From Gracilariopsis chorda (lineage: Eukaryota; Rhodophyta; Florideophyceae; Gracilariales; Gracilariaceae): 44,311 nucleotides of DNA. The translations under genes and the position numbers were made by a program. Below are positions 10,725 through 21,004 of the stretch, in pieces. Position 1 is the stretch's first letter; each line of letters opens with the position of its first letter. The notes under the pieces are model-generated. The model was not told the origin of the DNA. It searched no databases and saw only the letters and a list, made by a program, of their open reading frames with translations. The stretch is from contig NBIV01000403.1 in assembly GCA_003194525.1 (NCBI GenBank), positions 1 through 44,311 on the forward strand, given 5' to 3'.

Positions 10725-12617
10725 TGATTGTAGTATATTATACTGTTCTACTCTGTTAACGGCAAAGAAATTGTATAAAGGGCATGTCCGAGAGGAGCAA
10801 GCAGCTTGAGTCTGACTATGGCCTTCATTCTCCTGAGCAGCATCATACACGAAGTGCAAGTCACAAATGTCTTCCTCTGTTAGACAAAGTCCAATGAAAT
10901 CTGTCCTTGGGATCAACGTAAACCGATCTGCCCCGAATAACTTCTGATTGTTATGGTACACTGAGGCAATGCGGCGCGAGAAGCTCTTGCCGTAAACCAT
11001 GGCCTGCACCTTTCTCCAAGACTTTTCTTTCGCTGATCGGGTGGCACTGTACACCGCTGTGCACCATTTTTCCTTTACTACCATGCCCTTGTGCCTTTTC
11101 CGCACCGGACCCTCCCCAAAAACAAACGGGTACTCAAGACTTCGCTTGTGCATACCGATTATTGTCGCACCAAGTCTGTCATTGATAAAGTTAATGGATT
11201 CAGCTCTGTTATTTCCACGATCTGCTGCAAACATTGCATCCACCATGGCCTGAATAGAGCCTTGTGTTTCCGCACCCTGAACTAATTGCACAAGCCGCTC
11301 CCAGACGTCAATCATTTTCTCCCCCGGTCTTGAGTAGTGACTTGTAATGAATGCCGAAGGCAATGCCGAACACAGAGCGTTATTCCTAGGACTTAGTGCT
11401 TTCCCAGGGGTTTTTATGTGAGATAGGTTAGTGAGCTACGTTACAGCACGAAACTTTGGACGTTAATAATCGTCATCAAGGTTGAATATCGTATGTTGTG
11501 CACCGTCCCACCACCATATTTTTTCACACCAGTCAGGTCTTGCTCCATATCTGTAATGAGTTGAGTTGCTTGTACTGACGTATTCTAGTATCCTGCTCCA
11601 TGCTTCTCGTAATACTGACGTAATTCTTTCCTACCGCCAATTGCCGACCATATTTCGTTGTAGCGTTTGCCTTGTACACTAGTTTCAAAGTAAAACTCCT
11701 TCTGATCTCTGGAATTCATGGCAGAAACGCTAACCCGGTAAAATGAAGCTAGAAAATGAGTCAAATACATCCACGGAGCTCTTCTGTTGTTGGTTGCTCA
11801 ATATTTCGCTCTGATAGAGCACCATTAACGTGCCATTTGAGTTTCTCCAGTACTCTTAGAAGCAAAAAACGTTTGAGCTCATCCTTTCGCGAAATGCTCA
11901 TTTCATCAATTGCATTGGTCTTATTACGAGCTACTCTTACCTCTTGTTTGACCTTCCCCACAACAATATTAGCTTTCTCCACTAACCTAGCACCTACAAG
12001 ACCATCAGCATGGTCGAGAGAGAGCGCTATAGAACCAAAAGCATCGGTATACTTCTAACCTTTTAGGCCCTCAACACGCTGAGCATCACTGCGCTGTGCA
12101 GGGGTCAACAATGACGTACATGAACATTCATCAATAGCGCTCTCTTCCAGCTCCGGCGCACCATTCATTATTTCACTTGGATTTACAAACAATCCAGCGC
12201 AGTAGTTCTCTATTGCAATTTTTGTGGCCCCGAGCGCATTTGGCATATGCCTATGCGCCTTATAGTTGTGCAATTTTTTAATTTACTGTCATTGATTACC
12301 ATGTACGAGGGAGTGAATAAATTAGATTCTAAATCGTCTTCTTGTTGAGAACTACTTTTTACGGCCCTATATATCTCGTCAGACTCACTGATGTGGCTTT
12401 CATTCATGTTGTCTGCATAACTGTTTCCCAATGCTAACTGGTTGCAATTTAATAGTGGGTTTTGGTGGTGGAATTCTGTAAAATCACTGGCGCAAAACTC
12501 ATTTTGCATGTACTTATTGTTGCATGTTAACTGTTTAAAAATAATTTTAAAACACTGCAGTGACGTTACAGGTGGTGTATTGGAGTGGTTTTGAGCGTCG
12601 AAAGAAGTCGTAATCAC

Positions 12618-12916
12618 CTCTGCAGTGTATTTGTCGATTGAGAGTGTTCAGTTGCGGGCGTCTGCACTGCGATGAGCAGCTGTGCAAGTTGGACGAAGGG
12701 GAGTTGAGTGGTGTGCCAAAGCTGGTCAGTCTTGAAGGACTGAAGCGAATGCTCTCTCAAGATCGTCAAGGAATAATGCTACAGTCGGAGAGGGTCAGAG
12801 AATATCTTGGAGGCCCACAGAGCGAACATCGCATGGAGTCGAGAAACGTTCTCTCTGTAACCGAGAATTTACCAAAATTCTCCAAAACTCACCTTACTTT
12901 TTTGTGAACTAAAAAA
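12618..12916. other. Region between transposase 5' end and right inverted repeat
   Basis: No confident gene is seen. A plus-strand frame at 12638-12907 begins with TTG and has no recognisable domain. On the minus strand an ATG-led CxxC peptide (CSLCGPP) is soon closed by stops. It could be the decayed start of the transposase gene or its 5' untranslated region. Confidence 0.3.
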
Positions 12917-12952
12917 TTCACTCTGTGAGCACGGGGATATATACGGGCGCGT
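12917..12952 (+). repeat. Right terminal inverted repeat candidate of the DDE transposon
   Basis: TTCACTCTGTGAGCACGGGG followed by ATATATACGG is the imperfect inverse of 7646-7680. On the minus strand it contains TATATAT about 320 nt upstream of the first open transposase frame, so it may also carry the promoter. Confidence 0.45.
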
Positions 12953-15076
12953 CCACGATTGTCTGTATACCGCACTATTGAGACGGAGCGCTGCAGCCTG
13001 CCATCTGTTGCGTGGTTGACATGTCATCTAAGAGGTGTATTGTGTCGCTTCGGTCCACGTTGCACAGCTATTTATCTCATGTGAACGCGCAGGGTACCGG
13101 GGGTACACGTAGATGACTTGCGCCGGCATTCTCGAAAAATAGAGCAAGTCGTGAAGCAGAACGTGGAACAATGGTAGTCTACAGTATATTGTTGAAATTT
13201 CGTTGTTCCACATTCTGCTTCGCGCCTTACGTTTGTGCCACCCGAAAAACGCCGCCAACTCCTCGAAACAAGTCCATCTCACATTAGCCCGACACACACT
13301 AAACGCAACTCTTAGCGTAGTACGGCGATAACGCCATCGTTAGCGGTAACGTGTTTCACAGTCCGTACAGCGCGCGCGCCCCGGAGGTCATCGTGCGCAT
13401 CGAGGCGGCGGGTATTTTCCGGGTGTAACGCGGCTTTGTACTGCGGCTGTGTGTCTTGGATGCAACGGAAGCACGCAGAGCAGTGCGCTTCGTATGAAGC
13501 CGTTCATCGTGGCGTTGGCATTTGTCGTCGTCACGTACAGCTGGAGCGACAACGTGCGCCAAAGTGGCAATGCTTGGTTGCGTCTATCTGTGGGAACAGA
13601 GCGCTGCAGATGATCGAGCGGCAGCGCGCGTGCAGCATTGGACGTGCGAAGCATAACGCCTGCTGTGGTGCAGGTGATCATGGCACACACGAACAGTGCT
13701 AGTAGGTGCAAGGGCAGTGGCGACTACGACGCACTGATTGACAGAATGAAACCCAGCATGGTGGCAGGTAAGTAGTGATCAACGGCGTCGCAAGGCCCGG
13801 ACAAGAACGTGTGCGCCAATAATCTTGTCAGCTTCGTTCGATATTGACCCTTTCACCAATGAGCATGCGCATGCTCCGGTTAGGGCGTTTCAAGGCACAA
13901 AGCTCGCATCGTCCAGACGACACCGTTTCAATCACCGAGAAATTCATTGGCAACTCAACACAATCAGGATGGTGCAGAAGAACGGCTTTGCAGATGCGCC
14001 CCGCACGCATTTAAGTATAGCAGCATTATCGCACTCATCCATACCCCTACTTATTACGTGCGCCATAACCCTTCACAAGAGCAACCCGCACCGCGTACAT
14101 GTACAGTGCTGATTTCGGGACAGGGACAACAAAGGCAGAGTTTAGTTCTTGTCAACGCTCTCGAACGATTCTTTTACAATATATACTGAGGGTGAAAGAA
14201 CAAGAGACTGAAGAACGTAGCGTGTTTCACGCGTTGTAGAATGCAGAAGATGATGGGTACATATACGAGAACAATTGCAGGATACTGCAAAAGGGTGAGT
14301 ATGAGGAGGAGGTACTGTGGCTGTTGTGGCAACCGCAGTGGATTGTGAAACGACTGGTTGAAGGAGGAATGTGAGTGTGTAACATGACTTGAATGATAGA
14401 AAAATAGTGTGCGACGATGACGCTCCGCAACTGAGAGAGCACAAGTTGCATCTGAAAATGATTAGAAGGGCTGCCAGGATGGGCGCATTTCCTGTGAACA
14501 ACAGAACCTTATTCTATTGCCAAGGAAACTGAGAATTTTGTGAAGGCGTAAGCTTTTTCAGTGCCTCTTTCTTGTTTGTCTGTCAGCTATAATTTTTCCG
14601 GCGTGGTGAAAGGGTTGATGTGCGTAACTGTGGGTACTGTTTGGAGCATCTGGTCAAAAAAAGAACTTGTGTTGTCGCCTTCTGCCGTTTCGTTTGCAAG
14701 ATAACGTTTGCATTGCGCCGGAGATGCATAGAACGAAACTAGGCGTCTGTGCCCACCACCAAATCACACCAGCGATGTGGGTGTGGGTGAGGTAAGCAGG
14801 AGGGAGCAGCCCTTGAATTTGTTAGAAATCTGATGGGCATTTTGGAAAGTGGCACATTCCCGCACGCTCCGGCGGCATTCTCTTCTCATCAGCACGACAC
14901 TGTGTTCACAACGCCATGGTCCTGATACTCGTGGTAAACACACCTTTTTTGACTGGGATTTTAGGTTTAAGATGCGGACATGTATGGAAGCAAACTTGGC
15001 CATGCAGCGTCCTGTTTATGAGGTCTGCTCAGCCGACCATGACAAGTCGCCAGCCGTATCTCAGGTAGACTGAAAC
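12953..15076. other. Gene-poor region
   Basis: No frame in these 2.1 kb has a recognisable domain or a convincing start. The longest frames overlap on both strands and use TTG or GTG starts. The clear feature is the hairpin at 13150-13224. Confidence 0.4.
13150..13224. repeat. 22-bp near-perfect hairpin
   Basis: GAAGCAGAACGTGGAACAA (13153-13171) and TTGTTCCACATTCTGCTTC (13203-13221) are inverse copies with one mismatch. The pairing extends three bases further with one G-T pair. The loop is 31 bases. The size would suit a small-RNA precursor or the remnant of a miniature inverted-repeat element; no neighbouring gene explains it. Confidence 0.75.
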
Positions 15077-15103
15077 TGTACCATATAGACTCTATATGGT
15101 ACA
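15077..15103. repeat. 12-bp perfect inverted repeat upstream of the 15257 gene
   Basis: TGTACCATATAG and CTATATGGTACA are separated by ACT. It lies about 155 bp before the first ATG of the next gene, so it could be a dimeric transcription-factor site; this is inferred from position only. Confidence 0.55.
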
Positions 15104-15256
15104 TTATAGAGACATCGTTTCGGCACATTTGCAACTGGCAACGTGAGGCTGTTCTCCGCTTCGTCATCCTTCAAGGCAAATTGCGGAGCGTATTTAGCTT
15201 GCAAGCCTCCCTCGAACTGTACATTTACAATCTCGCTCCATTATCCTCTTCGACCT

Positions 15257-16654
15257 ATGCAGTTCTCCGAGGAAGATTCGATGCCTGCACCAATACAGCA
15301 ACCAGCATCACTCGCACTCTCTTCATTGCCTGAAGTAGGTGAGAACTCGTCGCTGGAGAGCACTTCACAGTCGCTCTTTCAAGAAGAGTTGCCTGCCGCA
15401 GCACTTGATCGTCGAAAATTGGGAGCGCTACATCTCCAACCAGCCACAGTTGAAGAGCTCTTTGATATTGACCGCTTTAAATACGGTGAGTACGACTTGG
15501 TGGAAGGTCTTCTGATTTGGCGCGGCATGTCAGAAAGCAACAGAAACAAAGAACAAGCGAAACACCTTTTGTATCGTTTCCAACGAGCTGAACAAGACAA
15601 ACCCACTACCAGGCGTGTTGCCACCTTGGAAGCTACTATTGCGATTCCAACCAAACGTTACCTCATGTCCCATCAGCCATCATCCAGCAATGCCCCACCT
15701 CAAAGCGAAGATTCTGAGAAAAGTCCAACCCCTCGCCGTGGACATCCGGACTACTCTGTGGTACGAGCCGACTTTGCAGTCGGCGAAAGGATCTCAAACG
15801 AAGATCGTGCACTTTTATCACCGGGAAGCAGCAAGATAACGTTTCCACTTAAACGTACGCCGCCAGAAGTAGTAGTGGAAAACACCAGCACAAATGGACG
15901 CAGAGATATGGTAGAGAAACAGGAACTTTATGCACAGAGAAAAATTCCCAAGTACATTACGATACATAACGATGCTCGTGCTAAGAACCCGCAGCCCGCG
16001 GTATACGAAGGAAACCTTCGCAATGGAAAGTATGAGGGGATGGAAAAGCCTCTTCGAGGGGAAGACGAAGTGAATCTTGGGCCCATTGGAGTACTTAAGG
16101 CAAAGGATTGCATCCACCCTGGAAGTCCGGATGCAAGAGTGCACAGAGAAGGCAGGGAACAACGCATGAAACGAGAGGAAGCAGAGAAAAAAAGAGTAGA
16201 AGAGGAGCAGAAAAGAAAACAAGCAGAAAACAAAGAGCGGGAAGAGAAGGAGAAAAGAAAACAAGCAGAAAACAAAGAGCGGGAAGAGAAGGAGAAAAGA
16301 AAACAAGCAGAAAACAAAGAGCGGGAAGAGAAGGAGAAGAGAAAACAGGCAGAAAACAAAGAGCGGGAAGAGAAGGAGAAAAGAAAACAAGCAGAAAACA
16401 AAGAGCGGGAAGAGAAGGAGAAGAGAAAACAGGCAGAAAAGAAAGAGCGGGAAGAGAAGGAGAAAAGAAAACAAGCAGAAGCGAAGGTAAGGAAACAACG
16501 CAAGCTGATGAGAGACGCAGGCCTTCTGGTTAGTGATAGCAGCTCAAGTTCAAGAGGCGGCTCTAACAGCCCAATTTCGAGCGGCCCAAGCTCAAGAGAC
16601 AGCCCAAGAGACAGTTCTTCTTCGAGGAGTCCACGACGAAAAAAGCGCAAGTGA
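15257..16654 (+). CDS. Charged single-alpha-helix protein with SR-like tail, function unknown
   Basis: This is the only long intact non-retrotransposon frame. I take the first in-frame ATG (15257-15259), giving 465 residues; a GTG at 15143 would add 38. Residues about 1-290 look like a globular or partly disordered region that I do not recognise (with HPDYSVVRADFAVGERIS and PKYITIHNDARAKNPQP). About 310-415 is strongly helical, alternating Lys/Arg and Glu, with six exact or near-exact copies of KRKQAENKEREEKE, the pattern of a stable single alpha-helix. The tail is Ser/Arg-rich (SSSSSRGGSNSP and RDSPRDSSSSRSP) and ends RRKKRK, which could be a nuclear localisation signal. An RNA-associated nuclear role would fit but is inference. 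It ends in TGA at 16652. Whether it is a host gene or transposon cargo is not clear. Confidence 0.6.
   Translation: MQFSEEDSMPAPIQQPASLALSSLPEVGENSSLESTSQSLFQEELPAAALDRRKLGALHLQPATVEELFDIDRFKYGEYDLVEGLLIWRGMSESNRNKEQAKHLLYRFQRAEQDKPTTRRVATLEATIAIPTKRYLMSHQPSSSNAPPQSEDSEKSPTPRRGHPDYSVVRADFAVGERISNEDRALLSPGSSKITFPLKRTPPEVVVENTSTNGRRDMVEKQELYAQRKIPKYITIHNDARAKNPQPAVYEGNLRNGKYEGMEKPLRGEDEVNLGPIGVLKAKDCIHPGSPDARVHREGREQRMKREEAEKKRVEEEQKRKQAENKEREEKEKRKQAENKEREEKEKRKQAENKEREEKEKRKQAENKEREEKEKRKQAENKEREEKEKRKQAEKKEREEKEKRKQAEAKVRKQRKLMRDAGLLVSDSSSSSRGGSNSPISSGPSSRDSPRDSSSSRSPRRKKRK
16211..16462 (+). repeat. In-frame 42-bp minisatellite, six copies
   Basis: Units begin AAAAGAAAACAAGCAGAA and encode 14 residues each. 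Five copies encode the same peptide and the sixth has one Asn-to-Lys change; a partial seventh follows. Synonymous A/G changes (AAAAGA or AAGAGA, CAA or CAG) alternate between units, which points to duplication in blocks of two. Confidence 0.9.
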
Positions 16655-17179
16655 GCTTATCTCTCAAAGAGAGTGAGAGCAGGAGAACCGTAACGACCCT
16701 GTAAATGATCAACCACTAGAGTTTCTGCATCTAAGGATCAGCGTGTACCCAGGGTTCGTAGGGCCGGCTAACTATCACCCTTCCATCACTGTGAGCCGCG
16801 TATATGTTTCCCAAGTTATTACAACTCCTTGCCATAGGAAGCGTTGCGACCCCGACACTGCCATCTTCTTAGAAAGTTTGCTGGGAGTTACTGCCTAGAC
16901 TACTTTTCACGATACTTCAGTGTTTGAACTGATACATACAGAAACCTTTATGGTGGCACTTCAAGTGGCATCAACAGTCCTGCCATCGTCGAGCAAAAGT
17001 CTGACACGGTTCGAATGTGCAAGCGGATGAACCCTGGCAGGTCAACTCGATACGAGCGTAAGATGCTCGTGTGCGAACGGAGGGCGGCACAGTAGCACTG
17101 ATGGCGGTAAGTGGCGCATGGCGCTTGTGAAAGACGACGCGTCGTCGGCGCGGACGAGGGTGTGAAGCGGTGCGACGGA

Positions 17180-17543
17180 TTCGTTGGAATCGACATGGCC
17201 TGTGGGGGTGTGAGAGTTAAAGAGTGGGGAGCCGATGGTGAGCCGCTGGTCGGAACACACACATTCGGTGAACTATGTTGGGTGTAGCGCGGACGGAACG
17301 CGTGTAATTTGTGGGTCGGACAATAACACTGTGCGGGTGTGGAAGGCGGAGAGCGAGGAGCCCATGGTACAGCCGCTGGTCGAACACATATATATGGTGA
17401 ACGGTGTTGCGTGGAGCCGGGATGGAAGGCTTGTGGTGCAAGGAGTGGGAGGTGGAGAGTGGGAAAGCATTGGTAGTCAGTCTCGCCAGTGGCGTTTAGT
17501 GATGACGCCTCGCGGTTGTTGGTATAAGGCGAAGACGGAGTGA
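17180..17543 (+). pseudogene. WD40-repeat fragment, frameshifted
   Basis: A WD40 blade is visible in one frame: HTHSVNYVGCSADGTRVICG, then SDNNTVRVWKAESEEP, followed by the start of a second blade (VNGVAWSRDGRLVVQG). Just upstream in another frame is the end of a preceding blade (GVRVKEWGADGEPLVG), and downstream in a third frame WEVESGKALV, the end of a further blade. One-base shifts near 17250 and after about 17440 therefore break the repeat. WD40 propellers bind other proteins. With about two blades left and no start or stop that fits, this is a remnant, not a gene. The minus-strand frame 16948-17598 is its shadow. Confidence 0.6.
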
Positions 17544-17559
17544 GAAGGAAGTTCAACAT

Positions 17560-20378
17560 TGCCAGTGAAGGATACGTACAGCCGACTGACGACAACAACG
17601 AACGATTCGCTCGAGGGCTCGAGGATTGGTGGCGGCGGTGGTGTTGTATGCAAGTTTTGGATGTTCAGTGTTTGTAAACGCATCTTCAGAGAAAAGACTG
17701 CAACCTAAAGCTGAACGTTCAAAAGCGACGCTCCATCGCAAACTGCAACGCCCACACATGAGCGCGAAGCGCTGTTCAGAGCGACAATGAAAGCAGCGCG
17801 CGTATTCGCAACGCATCGGGCAACTGCGTGCAAGACGCAGCCGGGGGTGGCGGCGGCGGCGGGAGGCGCAGCTTTTGCGGCGGCACGACGAGCTGGTGCA
17901 CCGACGTGACCGCCTTGGAGACGGGGAAACACGGAAGAGTCTTCAGCAAGATTATTTTCGCATGACCGATGCTCACGCGGCGAATTGGAAAGCCATGTTA
18001 GGGTAATTGGCGGCAGCTGCATGCGCAACAGTGGGTGCAGCGCCGCCCGGCGCGCGTGCTCATGGTTGTCAGCGGAATCAGGGGGACGAACCCACAGTTG
18101 TGACCAAGTAGCACCATCTAGTTCTCAAACTCGAGAGAACGATTGTCCTGGTCACAGCAGTGGCTGTAAATTGGCGCCGCCTGCGAGTTACAGCGGCCGC
18201 CGCAACACTAGGGGCTTAAGTATCGATGTGTCAAAAACGTAGACAAAGCCAGCTGCCGAAGATCTGAATTAATGTCGCCAGCTCAGCCTCCCGTTTCCCC
18301 GGCGCTGTTAGCGCCGATTTGTCAGCGCAGTAAATTATTTCTTCCATGAAGAGAGCGATGCGGTTATGCTGCAATCTAGCTAGGGACGACAGGGCAATTG
18401 TGATGATTGGCTCTCAGAGCAACGATAACGAATGATGTCATAGTTGCCGTGTCGGAATCGAAAACAGCGAGTGGAGACAATGCTATTTACGCCTGTTACG
18501 CAGGTCGACGCCACAGACGAGTGCCGCGTTGTCCGCAGTAACTTTAGCTGCGATGGGCAGAAAGCCGTTGGCGATTGACAGCTACTGCTGTTATAGGGAT
18601 AGCTGTAAGATCGTGCGCTTAATTCTGAGCGTCAGGGCTTGGAGTTCCGTCGGAGGGGCTGTGCCTTTGACCGTGTGCTGACATACTGTGCCAGACGTTG
18701 GCAGAAGTGTGTCGCTGACGATACGAAGGCTCCATGTACGTCGAAACCCAGGTAGAATGACTACGACGACGCCATTCTTTCGCGATGATGTAGGTGCCTG
18801 GCGAAGAACAAGCTGCCGGCTGCGTGCACCACGCCCTCCACCTGATTGCTGGGCGGCAGCGAGATGGTCAGCGCGAGCACGGTGGCGACGAGTACGCATA
18901 GGGTGCAGACAAACGCGTTCATGGCTGCGTCGGGGTCTTGTGGGCGTGGTTAGGGCGGCCGTGGCGGGGCGGCAGTGGGGCGCAAGGCTGTGGTGGACGG
19001 GTGCGGAAGGGGCGTGTAGAGCTGCGAGCAAGGTCTGGATGCGCCGCGTGCGAGTGGCCAACAAGTAGCAAGTATGAGTGGGATGAACGAGATTTATGGC
19101 GAGTGAACTTGAGGGGCTGGTTGTGCCAAGAGAGCCGCAGCGCAGATTGCAGTTGGTAAACGCGTTGTACTGAGCACGGGACGCATCGACGGGATTCGTT
19201 GAGCGGGGACTGAATGCGGTGCATCTGCTGTTATTCTTCGTAACGCCCCTCTTCTAAAGAAAATCCCTAGTCCTTGGGAACCCACGGTTAGACTGGTGCA
19301 CCAACAGCGCAAGGAAGATTATTGTTCAACCATATTTTAGTTGGTTTGGATGTTTCATGACAGAATAAGCATAACGTACAAATGCAAATCTTGCTCTGGG
19401 CCGTAACCTGTGAGTTTCCCATCTACTTTACAACTCCGTATTTGCCGTTGTGGTCTGCTTCGCAAAATTCTCACATCGGCATCGTTGGATCATGAATTGG
19501 CAGTACCCGTGGACGTGGGCGCAGTCGGAGTGTTGTGTGCCTTGCACATGTGCAGCAAAGCTCACAAGTGCAAAGCAAGACTGACAGCCTCTGGCTTTTC
19601 CTTCGAAAAGGAGAGAGCGCCAGCGGAGTTGGAGGAAGAGCTGCAGGTTCTCGCAACCTGACTCCTTCGGGAGGGAAGAACGTAATCTGGTGTATCTGGA
19701 GCAGTCTCCTTCGCCGTTCTGCTCATCGACAGCTCCGGCAGCTCCGATTTGCTCCTCTACAGCTCTAGCAGCTCCGATATTCTCCGTCTTTCCATGGTGC
19801 AGTTTTCAAACCCACTCCACACACCCTACGGGCAGCAGCTCAGCCTTGGTAAGGGCAGCCACACACAGAGCCTTGGGGCTATCTGTGCGAGGCATATTGG
19901 GAGCTGCATATGAGTAGTCAATGAACAAGAGCAGCGCAGAGCTGCAAGCATCGCCGTTCTCTTTTCGCACACTCCCACCGTGCAGACACCAAGCGCTCCG
20001 TATCCACCATGCAATGTGCCGTCACACCCGCCGTACGCTCTTCCAGGCGATTCGCAGCATCCGTCGCGTCTGACGACCGCACGGCCTATTCAACACCAAA
20101 TATGCCACCGCAATCGCAGACTATGTAACAAGCGCCGCCAATTCAAAAAAGGCGGCAAATACAACCACCACTGCTGCGTTAGCAGCACTCGATGCCACTT
20201 TCCGCGGCACCGCATTACAGCAGCATGCGCCCAACACCACCTCTGGAGCCACCGCTGCACTCTCGCATAAAATCCATGCCTCTAGAGCACAACCAGGTGT
20301 TGAATGTTCCTTCAACTGCACCATACGTGCCTCTGGCGGCGCTTCCGGCCATCTTTTGGTGCGCCTATGCCTCCTTAG
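17560..20378. other. Gene-poor, partly low-complexity region
   Basis: Several GC-rich frames overlap on both strands (for example 18591-19064 minus and 18688-19068 plus) and none shows a domain. A hairpin CGGCGCT-GTT-AGCGCCG lies near 18300. From about 19690 plus-strand frames become Pro/Ser/Ala-rich, with a roughly 30-bp direct repeat (ACAGCTC.GGCAGCTCCGAT type) near 19725-19780. A frameshifted proline/methionine-rich coding remnant is possible. Confidence 0.3.
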
Positions 20379-20729
20379 ATGCGTCTAACTCCTCTAAACA
20401 TGCGTTTTAACCCCGCCGCCATGTTTGCACGTCCGCCGCCGCCCGATTACGCAGGCAGTCAACCACAGCGTCCGTATGGCACATCTGCACGATTTTCACG
20501 TTCTGCAGCAGCACAACATCAACAGCAGCTCAACTATTCTATGACGCCACATCCGTTTTCTTTCAAATTGCCGTGTGGCACTATCGTTGGTACGCGCTGG
20601 AAGTTTCGCCAGGGAATGTTGCCTGGAACTGGTGGTTCTCACTTTCCTCTTTGCAGGATCTGGTACGCAGTTACACCAGAAATGCTCAACCAAAGTATTC
20701 AAACGAAGTTTGAATGTTCTGGCCACTGA
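20379..20729 (+). CDS. Hypothetical proline-rich protein end, unknown
   Basis: An ATG-led frame of 116 residues. The first half is Met/Pro/Ala/Gln-rich (FARPPPPDYAGSQPQRPYG, then AAQHQQQLN). The second half has normal composition (PHPFSFKLPCGTIVGTRWKF). The proline- and methionine-rich character continues upstream in other frames, so this may be the last part of a longer, frameshifted or intron-containing gene. I do not recognise a family. The Helitron end begins 76 bp downstream. Confidence 0.3.
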   Translation: MRLTPLNMRFNPAAMFARPPPPDYAGSQPQRPYGTSARFSRSAAAQHQQQLNYSMTPHPFSFKLPCGTIVGTRWKFRQGMLPGTGGSHFPLCRIWYAVTPEMLNQSIQTKFECSGH

Positions 20730-20804
20730 AGGTGTGAAAAAATAAAACGATACTTCCAGCCACTGAGGTTTAGAATGGATGCTGATCAGCGCCATGACCT
20801 TGGA

Positions 20805-20846
20805 TTAGGATGTACAAGTGGCTCCATTGCGTGCTTCGCACGCGTT
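20805..20846 (-). other. Helitron 3' terminus: hairpin plus CTAA
   Basis: On the minus strand GCGTGC-GAA-GCACGC (20843-20829) forms a 6-bp GC-rich hairpin and the sequence ends CTAA (20808-20805) 20 bases later, followed by T. A hairpin closed by GCGAAGC-like bases and a CTRR end is the accepted Helitron terminator. The spacing is longer than the usual 10-12 bases, so the exact last base has some uncertainty. Confidence 0.65.
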
Positions 20847-21004
20847 AAGGAGTAAAAGAAGCATTAGAGTGCAAGGAGTATTTGGGTAGCGTGTTTTGGG
20901 TAATTTGTTTGTAGAATGCAAGTAATCTTGGGGAGTAGGAAGGGAGAAGAAAAGAAAGAAATTAAAGAAAAAAGAAGACGTTTACTTAAAGCTATCAAGT
21001 TCGT

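Larger units (their letters stand above)
7856..12617 (-). pseudogene. DDE-type transposase with embedded YqaJ-like nuclease, broken
   Basis: One minus-strand gene can be followed through several frames. N-terminal part: about 12617-11585, with frameshifts. First catalytic-type motif NLDDDY near 11480 (then TAA 11463-11465 and TAG 11436-11438). Second motif AADRGNN with Asp at 11220-11222, followed by GMHKRSLEYPFVFGEG, laid out like IS4/piggyBac transposases (D-x-Y-T/N, then G-T-x-R). A solo LTR interrupts it at 9900-10724. After that come SEDLGWFLARAFRFTSRT, a charged helical region with TGA 9544-9546, and a frameshift near 9220. A nuclease-like part follows: GSSDGIV (Asp 9111-9113), AVAVEKKT (9060 region) and YRLQCMHHAAVLG. 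Then TAG 8724-8726 and the third motif WNNLKGGIDKTSR (Asp 8526-8528), similar in form to the piggyBac GGVD motif. The precise superfamily is not recognised. The nuclease call rests on the D...ExK...Q pattern of YqaJ/lambda exonuclease enzymes. Confidence 0.62.

Noticed and set aside
7856..12617. Introns instead of frameshifts in the transposase gene
   Set aside because: Phase changes occur at single-base offsets without GT...AG bounded gaps, and in-frame stops are present; pseudogene is simpler.
15818..16650. Minus-strand frames of 226 and 240 residues, rich in Phe/Leu/Ser
   Set aside because: They are antisense shadows of the 42-bp repeat in the charged-helix gene and have no independent features.
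16948..17598. Minus-strand 216-residue frame with internal repeats
   Set aside because: Its repeats are the reverse reading of the WD40 blades on the plus strand.
18294..18400. Second Helitron end at the hairpin CGGCGCT-GTT-AGCGCCG
   Set aside because: The nearest CTAG is about 70 bases away and no other Helitron sequence is near.
18591..19068. Overlapping 157- and 126-residue frames on opposite strands
   Set aside because: Both come from GC-rich sequence, use biased residues (Arg, Ala, Thr) and show no domain or convincing context.
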